DNA from: Macrobrachium rosenbergii
Taxonomy: Eukaryota > Arthropoda > Malacostraca > Decapoda > Palaemonidae
DNA length: 64,000 bases
Assembly (NCBI RefSeq): GCF_040412425.1
Contig: NC_089768.1
Location: 3,801,001-3,865,000, forward strand
Direction: 5' to 3'
This document shows positions 1 to 11,856 of the stretch, piece after piece (positions within the stretch are counted from its first letter, which is position 1; the number at the start of each line of letters is the position of its first letter). The position numbers were made by a program, and so were the translations under genes. Under the pieces are notes generated by a model. That model was not told where the DNA came from and searched no databases. It was given only the letters and a program-made list of their open reading frames with translations.

Positions 1-206
1 GGCAATCAGCTAACAAATTAGAGTTCAAAAACTTTTTGATACAATTAACTCTACTGATGCTTGCAGAACTTTACCTGATTCCAACAAACTTGTATATGTG
101 CATAGTTTTCTATCTGGCTATACATTCCAAATCATTTCTCACCTGTCCATTTGTGATAATAATTATACAGTAGCCCTCACTTTCCTGAAAGAGGAAATGT
201 TCATAC

Positions 207-1005
207 ACACTATACAAACCTTTCAGTCTTTATATAGGAATTACCTTCACCGCGGCTGGAAACGGCTGTTTAACTTTTAAACAAGGTGGTATGGTAGTTA
301 ACTTGTAAGGATGGGATTAAGTGACATACTGGCTGGGTGTTGACTGGTTTATTGGTGGTTCCTTACTGACTGAATGTACAGAATCTTTGAAGTTGTTATT
401 GGCTGGTGTGAGCCGCAAAGAAGTATCTACACACAGACTGGGCAAAACAGAGGTAATGTTTCGGACATCTGTGTTTGTCGGCAGACAAACAGATGGCGAT
501 TGTGAGAGACATAATAAACATACAGTGATAAAACATATATCAATGGAAAGGCCGGGAAATTCCACATATGGCCAATTGCATGAGATCAGAGACAGATTAA
601 TGAATACAATGCAGTAGCATAATATATGTGAAATGGCAAGATGTGTGGCATCTTCACAAACAGAAACATACATAGTTTGATACAGAAGATTCCGTGGAAC
701 ATTATGAGTACAGTATATGATTAGAATGCTTGCATGGCAATGCATGTAGTGGTGATTGTACATAAATCGAGACAACAATGGTTAGGGAGAAACAGACGGA
801 AATATTGTATGGTGGAAGTTGCATTCCTTGAGAGAGAGAAAACGGGATGCTCTTGTTTTTGTCTGGTCCCCTCCGATGGATGACGAACACACACATGTGC
901 TCGAAAGAGACTGCGATCAGTGCGATGGGTCTCTTACAAACTATTGTATAACCAGGTTGGGGAGTCTAACCCGCCCGGTCAATAGATAGTCACTGTACCT
1001 TCAGC
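207..1005 (+). repeat. Left inverted terminal repeat of DIRS-like copy 1, split by an insertion
   Basis: Segments 207-303 and 939-1005 are the reverse complement, with scattered differences, of the right terminus at 9838-9998; shared words include GGTGGTATGGTAGTTAAC and the CCCGGTCAATAGA-like inner part. The 635 bp between them are absent from the right copy. Confidence 0.8.
304..938. mobile_element. TG...CA insertion (solo-LTR-like) inside the DIRS terminal repeat
   Basis: The insert begins TGTAAGGATGGG and ends GTCTCTTACA, and is flanked by AACT at 300-303 and 939-942. It is missing from the matching right terminal repeat. TG...CA ends with a 4-bp duplication suggest a solo LTR; a short DNA transposon with TGTAAG ends is the alternative. 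ORFs inside it (for example 321-617) resemble nothing known to me. Confidence 0.6.
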
Positions 1006-1170
1006 CATGCCATGGTGAGGTTGTGCTTCACTACCCTCTGCCCTGCTTGCCGTTTTTCGCCATGTTTACATTGTGAACATCACGTCTTCTCCTGGTGGGA
1101 TCTTTTCACCTTTGTTTGTTAACATCAGTATATGTGTTTGTGTTTGCTATAGTGATATAATTACTGTGCA

Positions 1171-3024
1171 ATGCAAACCCACAAATCATTTGAGCCAGCC
1201 AAGCATAAGGCGATATCCAAACGTAATTGCCCTGGTACTGCAGGGAAGGCTTGTAGCCATTACCGCTCAACAATTGATGTAGATCCTCATACCTTTTGCA
1301 CATCATGCAGGGGGTTTGAGCATAATCCTGACTCTGTGTGCAAGGAGTGCCGTGACTGGACTTTAGAGCAGTGGTTAAAGTAGTCATCGAGGAGGAGCAG
1401 TGGTTGAAGTAGTCATTGAGGAGGGAGCATCAGAAGAAGCCCCCCAAGTCGTCGTCTTCGCTCACTTCATTGGGCGGAGGTCGTCGTTGGGGGACTGGAA
1501 GCCAGGACGACCTCCTTTCAGTAGCCTCCATTCGTTCTGGGAGGGGATCCCCCTCAGTACGAATGGAGACTGACCCCCCCCCCCTTAACCCGACTTTGAT
1601 TCCAGGTGTGGAGGAGGAGGAACTCCTGGAGACCTGGCAGTCTCTTCGCGTCCCAGGAGTTCCTTTAATGCATGGCATTCTGTATCATCTGCGGGCTTCT
1701 TGCGTCCCTGCTGCTCCTCCGGTGACTCACACTATGGCGACAGTGACTACATCCACTGTCACCATGACAGCTAACTATCTGATGCCTGTGAGTTTGACCA
1801 CCCACCCTACGCTGACGACCCCTGTAGTTATGGATAGGATGTTCCTACATGCCTGTCATATCCTCCATGATGTCTGCTACTGCTCCTCGGGAGTCTGCTT
1901 TAGAGTCTTCCTCCAACCTCAGGGAGCAAATCCTCCACGCCCTCTTGAAGGCGAAGAAGTAGTCAAAGAGATCCCAGGAGAGAAGTAGGAAGGTGTCATT
2001 GTCTTCACCGTTGTCTTCGTCAGCTGCTGCCTCCTCCCCTCCCTCTTCCAAAGCCCACAAGCGGAGGAAGAAGGTAGGTTCTCCCAACCAGAGGAAGCCC
2101 TGCCCTGGGTCTTCCGAAGGGGTCTCTCTCTCTCCCCCAGAGAGACAGGGATCTCTCGCTGGCTCACCCGGTCTTCAGACTCGTGAGCCTCGGGTGCACA
2201 GACCCAGCACTTCTGCTCGGAGTTCTGCCCCCAAGCATAGTGCTGTGCCTGCCTCTACTCGAGTCTCCTCAGACACTCAAGTAGAGGGAAATTCCACAGA
2301 AGCTTCGAGTATGCAGGCCTCTAAAGAGGCTAGCATTGCTCAAGGTGCTCAGGTTTCTGTGAAATCTTGAGGCACCTCAACCAGTAACGTGGAGTCAGCT
2401 CCACGTTCTGGTTCAGGCACGCGAGAGAAGGTTGAGTTCGAGCACGCAGGTGCTTCCCTCTCGCCCGAGTACACAGCCAGGGTCCCGTGAAGGTGCTGCC
2501 AACTCGAGGGTCCGCACACCTGGAGTTGCTATGAGGATGTCCCCCTTATAGTCATCTTCTCTACAGGAAGTTTCAACTTCAAAGACAACTGGAGTACATC
2601 GTGAAGACAGTGCAAGCTCACGCCCTAGAGTTTGCAACTGCTCTCCCCGGGTCAGCTCACATTCGCACGAACAGGCTTGCTCACCTGCCGAGAGCCTTCT
2701 CGTATGTTCGCTTGAGCCTCTGCCCTCTCCTTGGGACAGCCCACCTCCACGTTTGCATGAGAGGAGCGGCTCTCCTAGACGTGTGAAGCCATTGCCACTG
2801 AGGGGTTGGCAATCGCTCTTGGCATGCTTTTCCTGCCGAGACCGTCGGTTCCGATAGGACAGGTAAGGATACTCTCTCCCTCTCTCCTGTCCCTTCAACT
2901 TCCTGGGGGGTATTCCGGGAATTGCGAGTCTGACAGAAGGGTTCATGTGTTGGACATCACATCCCACCACAGCCCTACCACGAAGGCTTACGAAGCGGGC
3001 AAGGATCTCGGACCTACATGCTCG
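1171..3024 (+). pseudogene. DIRS-like gag region, N-terminal part
   Basis: An ORF at 1171-1383 has a cysteine-rich segment (CTSCRGFEHNPDSVCKECRD after DPHTF) of the kind found at the start of DIRS-type ORF1 proteins in animals. It is followed by Ser/Pro-rich low-complexity frames (1416-1988, 1993-2370) typical of the middle of these gag-like proteins. Several frames are needed to follow it, so it is broken. Minus-strand ORFs here are composition shadows. Confidence 0.6.
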
Positions 3025-4800
3025 TACAGTCGACCCTCGTTAAGACAGACTAATGGGGGGGGCAGGGTGTCCATCTTAGCCAGTAGTCTGGTTTAACTGG
3101 CAGTATCTATACTGTATATATACCTGTAAATACATATGAATATAGTGTATTTCATTATTTTTATAAAGAGTATGAATAATAAACCAATGTAGAAACGTTT
3201 GAATTAAAGCGCATGGTAAAAGATAAAAATTGAAGAATAAAACATGATAAAAATGACAGAACTCAGCCACGTATGTAGATGCCTAGGCCAAGACATGAAC
3301 GCATAATTGTTAAGTAAAAAGAAGTGGAGTCTCAAAAATGAAAAGTAAGATAATGAAATGTAGATTACAGGTACACAATCCTTTACCAGAAATCCTCAGG
3401 GTCAGACGTGTTTCGGCTTTTGGAACTTTTCGGAATTTGGAGCTGTGGGGTCAGGAGCGTAATCAAACATCACTGTTGCAGCAAAAACATATTTTTCCAT
3501 ATTTTCATGTTTTTTATTTTAGTTATTTATTCTCTATTATTATTTATACTGTTAAATATACTGTCAAATGAATGTGAGATAATTGAGATCATCAGTAATA
3601 AAAATAGTGGGACAATTCAGATCATATATTCACTAACACGTTTTGCTTCCAACAAAAACATTCCGTACAATGCAAAAATATATATGATCAAAATAATTGT
3701 AATTCAACTGGTGAATTTTACTGACAAGTAAGACTATAAAATACATTCCATCATATCGATCTTGGAGAGGGTTGTTTTTTATTGTTACTAACGCTGTCAT
3801 CAGTTTGCAGTTGTAAATCTGACGACAGTCCGGGAACAGGATTCGCAAGTGATGACGCACCACCACGACAGACTGTTGTGGGATTTGTCATACCACTATA
3901 TTAAAGTTAAAATTATTGTTGAATTCTTACTTCATGAAGAAATAACTATATAAAGCAAATTATTGAGTAAATTTTGCCATCAGCAGTCAAATAATCATGA
4001 TCATGACAACGTTCAAACTTAGTGCTGTCATGCCATATGTCTATACTGTAAATAGAACAGAAGTAGAGGGTTATCATTGGCTAGCAGATCTCCATGGCAA
4101 CCAGCCAACCAATCAAGTTTTAGCTGTGTTCTGTCTGAGAAAGAACGTTTTGCTCAGAGAAGCTGACAATGACATAAGTGCATGTGTTTTGAATACAATA
4201 CGTAGTTTTTAATAGTGTCTCTATTTTTACTGATTACATGAAGAATAAAATTAATTCCTTCTTATTACTTTGAGACAAAATTGTTGGTTCAGAGAGTCTT
4301 CCGCAACAAAATATTTTTTTCTTTTTGCTCTAAAGATATTTACTAACACTGCATTTACATACCTTTAAAACAAAATTCTTCTCTTTAATCTCCCGAGGGT
4401 AGAATTATGCTGCATAGAGGGAACTGGCAATTTTCTCTCTGTCTTTCTCATGTAAACACAAGTAAAGTATTGTTCAGCAACTCAGCTTTTGTCTTCGTAA
4501 AGTTTACCTTTGTCATGTCTTTTCTTTCCTAAAAAAAAGTACAAAGTATTGTACTGTAGCTACCGGTCAGGCAGCACATACAGTAGGTAAAACTGTTAAT
4601 GCTAAGTGATTGGCTACGATACTTCCTACCATTCCAGACAATAGCATTTCTTAATGATGTTACGTACTGTGCGTAAGTTAAATTGGTTACAAGTTAAAAG
4701 CATTTCAGTCGAGTTCAGTTTAAATACAGAACAGTATATATAAAATAAAAATATAAATGAAAAGATTTTTATTTACCTTTGGTAAATAAAAAGGAAAACG
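3025..4800. other. AT-rich block interrupting the DIRS-like gag region
   Basis: Base composition falls sharply from the GC-rich gag on both sides. The left edge reads TACAGTCGACCCTCGTTAAG, similar in style to pogo/Tigger-like termini, but I did not find the matching right terminus. A segment at 3371-3441 resembles palindromic MITE sequence. No coding support was seen. Confidence 0.4.
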
Positions 4801-4848
4801 GTACGCGATGAGAGGAGGAACAGTAACTATCTTAAAAATCATGGTCGG

Positions 4849-5964
4849 ATGGTGTCCGTCTTATCCAATATCCGAATTGATGGGGTCCAGTTTAATGAGG
4901 GTCACCTGTATGTCCAAGTGGTCAAGCTGGGAGTCGGGGGTTCTGGTGAGGTTCTCCCACCTGCAGGGAGAGTATCAAGGGAGGACTACGGATTAGAAGG
5001 ACTCGAGGGTCCTCTGCCCCAAGACGCAGATTCTCCCGAGATACAGAGGACCTTTTCAGAGATCGTCTTGTTGATTCGCAGGCACAATGATCTCGGGGCA
5101 GGGACCTTGGCTATGTCCGCCGACCAACCTTCTCTCCTCGAAGTCTACAGGGGACCCAAGAAGGAACCCAGAGCTTTGGTAGGCTTGCCTTGGTCCTCCT
5201 TTGCTGAAAGAGTTTTGGATTAAGTGAACTCTCTTGAGGTGAGTTCCCTTCGATCCAATCATTTGGCCAAGCTACTTCCCCACCTCTGCCTCACCAGAAG
5301 AAGTACTATGCAACCTTGAAACAGGTTGACCCAGACTTGGTTCACTTAGCTCTGGGTCTCTTACTGCAGCATCTTGGGACAAAAGGCGTAGTCTTCATGC
5401 AACAGGAAGCAGTGAGCCTGAAAGCCACTGCCATGGCAGCCTTCCAGGTAGTCTCCTGGCTAGACCAGTGGTCTCTCACAGTGTCCAAGGTTGCAGCCTT
5501 TGGGGGTTCCATCAACCCTACGGAGGACTCAACCTTCAGGAGGCTGTGCCAACCCAGTGGTAGGGCAATCTCCTACCTGGCCCACGAGATGGCAAACCTG
5601 TGGGCCAACTTGGTGTTGAAGAGGAGGGACACTGTCCTCACTTGGATCACCAAGCACGTTGGCACGGACTCAGCTTTGGCTTTTCAGAATGGACCATTGC
5701 TGGGTTCTGCCTCTCTTCCCTCAAGAGGAGGTAGATGCTGAGGTGGACAAGCGTTGTGTTGAGGATAGTGACCAACTTGTTCACCAGGTATTGAGAAAGG
5801 CCTCCGGGTCTTTGTGCATCACTACGGCCCAACCTTTGGGTCTGGCTAGCAGTTCCTCAGGCCCTAAGAAATCCCAGGCTTCAAAGGGCACTCAAGGGAC
5901 CACCCAGCCTCCATCTGCCTCATCCAAGAAGGGTGCACAGCTGCGCCCCTTTCCAGTCCAGTAA
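4849..5964 (+). pseudogene. DIRS-like gag region, C-terminal part
   Basis: Three overlapping frames (4849-5223, 5316-5741, 5659-5964) together give the conserved C-terminal half of a DIRS-type gag, including AISYLAHEMANLWANLVLKR, then DTVLTWITKHVGTDSAL and a QPFPVQ-like end. Changes of frame show at least two indels. It precedes the RT region as in intact elements. Confidence 0.65.
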
Positions 5965-6259
5965 AGGGAAGGGAGGCAAGGGAAAGAAGGGAGGAAAACG
6001 CTAGGGTCAGTGTTCCCCTCCACAAGCTGCCATCGGTGGGGGGTTGCTTGTCGAGCCATTGGGCAACATGGCAGCGACCTGGGTTGTGGATGTCCTTTGG
6101 GAGGGCTATCTACTTCCCTTCGAGTCTCTAGCCTACCACCCCTCACCGACACTCCCATCCATCTCCAGTCCTATGTACTCGGCTCACTGAAGAATCTCGC
6201 ACTCTGGGAGGAGATTACAGCGATGCTGAGAAAACATGCTGTAGAAGTCATGACAGATT

Positions 6260-6980
6260 GGCCCCCAGGCTTTTACAGCTGAATCTTTCTCGTGGAGAAA
6301 AGAAATGGAGGGGTGAAGGCCAGTCATTGATCTCTCTCCCTTGAACCAATTCATTTGCCAGGCTCTGTTCAAGACGGAAACGTCTTGTTTAGTGCTCGCT
6401 TCCATCAGGGAGAAAAACTTCATGCTTATGGTGGACCTGTAGGATGCATATTTTCAAATACCCATTCATCAGCCCAATGGCAAGTACCTTCACTTTGTCC
6501 TTAGGCAGATGGTAATTCCAGTTTAGGGCACTTTGTTTCAGGCTGTCGACCGCTCCCCAGGTGTTCATGCAAGTGTTCACCCTTATGTCAGCTTGGGCCC
6601 ATTTGCACGGGATACGTCTGTTGAGGTATCTCGATGATTGGCTAGTCTTGGCAAAGTCTCGCTTATAGTTACTCCGAGACAGGGATCACCTCCTCGAGAT
6701 ATGCTGTGACCTTGGGGTCATGGTAAATCTCGAGAAGTCCGATCTCATACCCAAGCACAGGATAAAGTACCTGGGCATGCTGATAGATACAGCAGTAGCA
6801 AGAGTCTTCCCCTTGGACTCTTGTATCAGCAGGTTCAGGAAGACAGCGCAAACATTCTTGTCCCGACAGGAACAACCAGCTCAGCAATGGCAGGTCGTTC
6901 TCAGTCACTTGTCACTTTGGAGAAGCTGTTCCCTCGGGTGGCTTCACCCTCGTTCTCTCAAGTTGAGAATGAAGGAGTTC
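6260..6980 (+). pseudogene. DIRS-like reverse transcriptase remnant
   Basis: Plus-strand translation gives FMLMVDL, a stop, DAYFQIPIHQPNGKYLHFVL, and later the catalytic-box segment RYLDDWLVLAK at about 6622-6654. The YLDDW form and position after gag mark a DIRS RT. In-frame stops (for example at about 6439) and frame changes make it non-functional. The better preserved homologue is on the minus strand at 22850-23400. Confidence 0.75.
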
Positions 6981-7299
6981 TGGTCTCCGGCATGGGATCT
7001 TTCATCTTCTCCCATCCCTCTCTCAGGGAGGGTGAGACAGGGCTTAGCCTGATGGCTGGATGACAGGAACCTCATAATAGGGTTCCTCCCAAGATGCTTC
7101 CGGCGGGAAGAAAAACCCCCATCAGAGACGGGTCCACCAAACAATAAATTAAATAGAGCGGTAAGCAAGCTGCTCCCTGACCACCGGAATACTCTGGTGG
7201 AACGAGAGAGCTGAGTCAACAGGTGCACACCTGGAGGAGTTGCTGATTTCAGGTGTGTGGAACCAAGATGACAAGCACTTTCACAACAATATCCTGGAG

Positions 7300-7720
7300 C
7301 TGATGGGACACTCTGTGTTGATGAGTGACAACACCACAGTATCAGTGGCATACATCAACAAGCAACAAGGCCTATTGTCTCTGCTGCTACACCAGTTGAT
7401 GATGCAGGTGCACGAGTGAGAGGTAGCACACTCAGTGGAGCTGTCAGCCAGATACATTCCAGACAAGAGGAATATGGTGGTAGACAAGCTCAGTCGCCAG
7501 GGTCAAGTGATAGGACAGAGTGGTCCCATCACATGGACTTTGTGGAGAGGCTGTTCGATCTTTGGGGGTGCCCACCAATTGATCTGTTTACGACCTGCCA
7601 CAACAGAAATCTCCAGGTGTTTTGTTCAATTGTCCCCTACCCATGGGTTGCAGCAGAGGACACCTTCCAACACCCATGGGACAACCTGGATGCCTAAGCC
7701 TTCACACCGTTCAGTCTGCT
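7300..7720 (+). pseudogene. DIRS-like RNase H and following linker
   Basis: Frames give SDNTTVSVAYINKQQGLLSL then SVELSARYIPDKRNMVVDKL SRQG, the RNase H C-terminal part of DIRS pol, followed by the conserved WGxPxxDLF and PMGQPG-like linker before the recombinase. Stops break the frame. It matches the minus-strand copy at 22237-22660. Confidence 0.75.
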
Positions 7721-7899
7721 GATCAACAGGGTGATGATCACCAGGAACCACAGAATGACCCAGGTGGCTCCCAAATGGCCACATTCCACTTGGTATCCGG
7801 ACCTGCTAGCACTCATCGAGGCACCAAGAAAGATTCCCCCCCCCCGGCACAACCTTCTGTGTCAGCCGCACATAGAACAGTTCCACTGGTCCATGGAGT

Positions 7900-9068
7900 C
7901 GCTTGCGCTTCACGGCTGGAGACTATCCAGCATCTCTTGCAATCAAGAGGCTTTTCTCATCACACAGCAACAAAGATGTCTGGTTACCTGCAACAGTCTC
8001 CTGCCGCAGTCTACCAGGGGAAATGGGCCATCTTCTGTGGTTGGTGTTGTGGAAGGGGTCTCTCTCCAGTCAGAGCTACTATTCAGTAGGTAGTGGATTT
8101 CCTCATCTTCCTTCGCCGAGAGAAGCTTCTCTCTGTCTCAGCTGTTAAAGGTCTTAGGGCTGCCCTGGGCCTAGTAATATGCTTAAGGGTTGTGGATATC
8201 TCCTCGCTGTAGATTTCTTTGCTGATGAAGAGCTTTGAAAGGTCTTGCCCTTCCAGGGAACTCAGGTCCCCTGTGTGGGATGTGACTTGCATACAGGCAG
8301 AGGTTCTGTTCCCAGTGGCGTGACGATAGCCGAAAATTGCTGATAGCTGAAAATCAGCGATAACACCATTTATCAGCGCTGCTGTTAAGTGGGGATTGGT
8401 GCTGATATCCAGAGATCGGCGCCGTTGAGCGGAGATCGGGCATATCGGTGCTAAAAACCCAGTTATCATTGCCACAGGACAAGCACTGTAAAACCAGATC
8501 ACCAATAACCGAGGTCGCCGATAATGGGGGACTGCCTGTACTCGGGAGTCTGACTCGTGCACCGTACATTCCCTTACGAGAGTTGTCAGGCAGGGATCTG
8601 AGCCTCAAGACCGTTTTCCTGCCTACCCTGGCATCAGCGAAGACAGTAGGCGAACTTCACGGGCTTTCCTTCGCTGTGAAACACTCGAGGGGATGGGAAT
8701 CAGTTACGCTCGATTTTGTCCCAGATTTTGTAGCGAAGGCTAAGAATCCGTCAGTCCCTGATGCCAGATTCGAGTCCTTTACGATCCCCTCCCTAGAGGA
8801 CTTTGATGGTAATGATCCAGATGAGATGCTACTGCGTCCTGTTGGAGTGATGCGGTGTTATCTGAAGAGAACTCAACATCTCCAGCCTGAGTGTCAACAG
8901 CACTTCATTAGCCCTGGCTTGACCAAGAATGAGGTGTCCAGGAACACTATCTCTTTCTGGCTTCATGAGACAATCAAATGGGCGTACTCTGCGTCAGGAG
9001 AGGAGGACTCCAGTACATTTCAGGCCAGAGCTCACGAGGTCGGGCATTGGTCCATCCCTTGCGTTTAG
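7900..9068 (+). pseudogene. DIRS-like tyrosine recombinase, split by a MITE
   Basis: The N-terminal core-binding part (ETIQHLLQSRGFS, AVYQGKWAIFCGWC, LLSVSAVKG) lies at 7900-8290. The catalytic part follows the MITE, with GWESVTLDFVPDF, NEVSRNTISFWLHETIKWAY and RAHEVGHWS at the end of the ORF 8448-9068. The RAHE motif near the C-terminus is the usual Arg-x-x-His-like site in these enzymes. The first residues of that ORF come from the inserted MITE. Confidence 0.75.
8294..8538. mobile_element. Pogo/Tigger-like MITE in the recombinase gene
   Basis: The element starts CAGGCAGAGGTTC and ends GGGGGACTGCCTG, with TA at both edges (8292-8293, 8539-8540). The related minus-strand DIRS copy (around 21455-21500) lacks it, joining the flanks directly. 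It has no coding capacity. Confidence 0.75.
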
Positions 9069-9689
9069 GACGAATCTTTTGGTTCCCCAGGTTCTGAAAG
9101 TGGGGCTGTGGTCGCACCAGACTACTTTCATTTCCTTCTACCTTTGGGATATTGCCCACAAGTCCCTGGACACGTTTTCTTTGGGTCCTGTGGTGGCTGC
9201 TCAACAAGTTGTGTAGCATACCTGGCTCCTCTTAAGAGGACAGGTAGCATCTCGCCTAAGGTGTAAAGTTTTGGAAGAGGGTGTGAGTGACTGGTCCTCC
9301 TCCCCTCCCTCTTTCCCTCAACCTTACCCTCCCCTGCTGGCAGAGGGTAGGGTATCGAGCCATCATGAAGCTGGAATGGGCGTCGATGCAGGTAAGTTTT
9401 CCATAACTGAGTATCCATTCTATGATCTAGATAGATGTATAGGAGCAAACCCTTCCGTCTCTAGCAAGGGGAGAGAGGAACAGAATGTTAACCCATTGCT
9501 TATACATGGCCTTATTATTGTCTATGACACAAAGATTCAACCTAGCCTTTTTCTCGAATGATGCTGCTTTTATACCCATCTATTCGTGCCCAGAAGTCTA
9601 ACAATTGAACATGCAGGAAGAAGACAGGTGTGGCAAACTACCAGTCAGTTCAGGGACTTACTCAGCTTCCTCCGACCAAGAAGTAAGTC

Positions 9690-9998
9690 TTCATATATAA
9701 AGACCAGAAGGTTTGTATATTGTGTAGGAACAAATGACAAATTTTAAAAGTAATTTGTATTTTTCCTAAGTGTACAAACCTGATGTCTTTATAGTTAAAT
9801 GCCCACTTCATGCCACCCCTTATGCTGACACCAAGCTATACCTGAGCCGAAGGTAAAGTGATGCTCTATTGACTGGGCTGGCGAGACTCCCCCACCCAGT
9901 CGTACAGTAGTTAACTACCATACCACCTTGTATAAAAGTTAAACGGCTGTTTCCAGCTGCACTGAAGGTACTGTAATTCCTATATGAAGACTTCAGGT
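9690..9998. repeat. DIRS-like internal inverted region and right terminal repeat
   Basis: 9707-9790 contains a hairpin (AAGGTTTGTATA... against ...GTGTACAAACCT) and 9838-9998 is the right inverted terminal repeat matching 207-1005. The same combination occurs in copy 3 at 50941-51290. Such complementary regions are used in DIRS replication through circular intermediates. Confidence 0.65.
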
Positions 9999-10188
9999 TT
10001 GTGTAGTTAGGAAAAATACAAATTACAGTACTTTTAAAATTTGTCCTTTTTTTTTTTTAAGACATTCCTTATATTATAGATGAAAGTTTCAAACAACTTC
10101 TGTAATTGAACTCTCACCAACATTTGATGATGTCTCATTCGAGGGTGTTTGTACTTACATTATTTAGTGTAGACCCATTGCGCATGAA
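9999..10188. other. Short unassigned AT-rich spacer
   Basis: Only a poly-T tract and AT-rich sequence are present between the DIRS-like element and the BEL/Pao-like relic. Confidence 0.5.
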
Positions 10189-10690
10189 ATGAAACAGTAT
10201 AATGTAGACTTGTTAGATGTTAACTCTTCAGGTTGTAAATTACTGAGTCACATAATTTTTGCTAAATTAGTCCCTTCAGTTACAAGAGAGTTAATTCATA
10301 AAGTAAACAACAACTACCCCTCTATTGTAGATCTGTTTGATCGCTATAGGCGTAATATTCAGACACTAAGTCAAACGTCAAATCCCAAAAATAATGCTGA
10401 TTTTGAAGAGAGTCATTCCTGTGAAGGAAAAAGTAATACATCGAAATGTAAACAAGTTCCAGAAAAATTCAAATTCCACTGAAATAAAATCCCAATCAAC
10501 ACTAGAAAATTTCACCCTCACTGCTCAACCTAAAATTATTCCCTATAAATAACAATGTAAACAGTAATATTAATAGTGCTAATATCAAACACTGCAGGTT
10601 TTGTAGTGGTGTTGGACATATGATCAAATGCACCAAATCTGAGAAATTGGGTGACCCTCAAAGGAGGTGCTCATCACTTCACATTAGTTA
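10189..10690 (+). pseudogene. BEL/Pao-like gag relic
   Basis: The ORF 10189-10482 includes LLSHIIFAKLVPSVTRELIH KVNNNYPSIVDLF, resembling the DUF1759-type gag of BEL/Pao retrotransposons. About 100 bp later a frame reads HCRFCSGVGHMIKCTKSEKL, a degenerate zinc knuckle of the same class. No LTRs or pol were found nearby, so this is a fragment. Confidence 0.5.
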
Positions 10691-11090
10691 ACAGCCCAAA
10701 TGATTATCAGTAAAGATTTGACTCCATCCGGTAATGTTGTGCGCCGTACATGAAGGATGCCATCACAGATTTGAGTTCCTGGAGTTGTGACATATGCAGT
10801 GGATATCACTGATCAAAGATATATTAAGTTATATATCATTATGAAGATCTTGGATCATTTTGTCTATGCATTTATTTTTATTTTGATCATGCACAGCCTA
10901 AATACACAAGCATCTTGCCTTTTTTTTCTCTCTTTTAAATTGGTGTAGGGTAGGCCTACATTAGTGATTCCACATAGACCACATTAATTGAAATGAAGCA
11001 AGGACTTATGCAGCGAGTTCCAATGTAAGGGTATTAATTCATCATAATCCTGCATGTCAAATATTAATATCATTAGGAGATTAGGCTACA
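10691..11090. other. Unassigned AT-rich sequence
   Basis: No ORF, RNA gene or recognisable repeat was seen. Confidence 0.5.
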
Positions 11091-11395
11091 TATTGAAATT
11101 CTTATATTTTGAGACAATGACAGGGCATAGGCCTACACACGTCAATTTCTTATACTATACTGTACTGTATTTTGAGGCAATGACAGCATAGGCCTGCACA
11201 TCAAATTCTTATATTTTGAGAAAATGACAAGACATAGGCCTACACGTCAATTTCTCATATTTTGAGGCAATGACAGGGCATAGGCCTACACATCAAATTC
11301 TTATATTTTGAGACAATGACACGGCATAGGCCTACACATCAGTTTCTTATATTTTGAGGCAGTGACAGGGCATGGGCCTACATGTCAATTTCTTG
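11091..11395. repeat. Minisatellite, about 46-bp unit, six copies
   Basis: The units share TATTTTGAGGCAATGACAG then CATAGGCCTACAC. The word TAGGCCTACA or close variants recurs at about 11128, 11189, 11235, 11281, 11327 and 11372. One unit has an extra roughly 15 bp containing TATACTGTACTGTAT. Confidence 0.85.
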
Positions 11396-11856
11396 TTGTA
11401 AATAGTCTTCTACTTGCATCTGTTGGAAATAGAGTAACTTTTAAGTAATATAGTAGTTTCAACTCCACAATATATAATGTACAGTATATGCATACAGTGA
11501 AATGTACACGTATAAGCGTAATTGCATGGATGGCCATAGTAAGTGTAATGCCACTTATTCCACAGAGAATAAAAGTAGAACTTGTGGGCACGTAGCCAGT
11601 GAGTCACATAGACCAATCATAGGGCTGTCTCAGCCTTACACACGACTACTAAACTGCTCTCGGTGAATTATATTGAAAATATATTTACAAAAGGATACCA
11701 AATTACATTACTGTGATGAGTAGATATAAGGCTGCTGTAGCTTTTCTATGAAAATGAAGGCTATGGTAAGAATGTATCATAAGTAACGAAACCAGTTTGG
11801 GAGTAGCCTATGAATCACTTGATTGTTCCAACACAGTATGCAAACCATCATTCCTT
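11396..11856. other. Unassigned spacer
   Basis: AT-rich sequence with no supported feature; ORFs at 11385-11616 overlap each other and match nothing I recognise. Confidence 0.45.

Larger units (their letters stand above)
207..9998 (+). mobile_element. DIRS-like tyrosine-recombinase retrotransposon, copy 1 (decayed, near full length)
   Basis: The order is inverted terminal repeat, gag-like region, RT, RNase H, tyrosine recombinase, internal inverted region, inverted terminal repeat. The left terminus (207-303, resuming at 939-1005) matches the reverse complement of 9838-9998. RT has the YLDDW catalytic box that is characteristic of DIRS elements. All frames carry stops and shifts, so the copy is dead. 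It hosts at least three later insertions (304-938, about 3025-4800 and 8294-8538). Confidence 0.85.

Noticed and set aside
317..778. 153-residue minus-strand ORF as a gene
   Set aside because: It lies wholly inside the TG...CA insertion in the DIRS terminal repeat and has no motif.
8448..9068. 206-residue ORF as an intact recombinase
   Set aside because: Its first about 30 residues come from the inserted MITE and the N-terminal half is separated from it.
11091..11395. Direct repeats as a CRISPR array
   Set aside because: The 46-bp units are contiguous with no unique spacers, and the context is eukaryotic.
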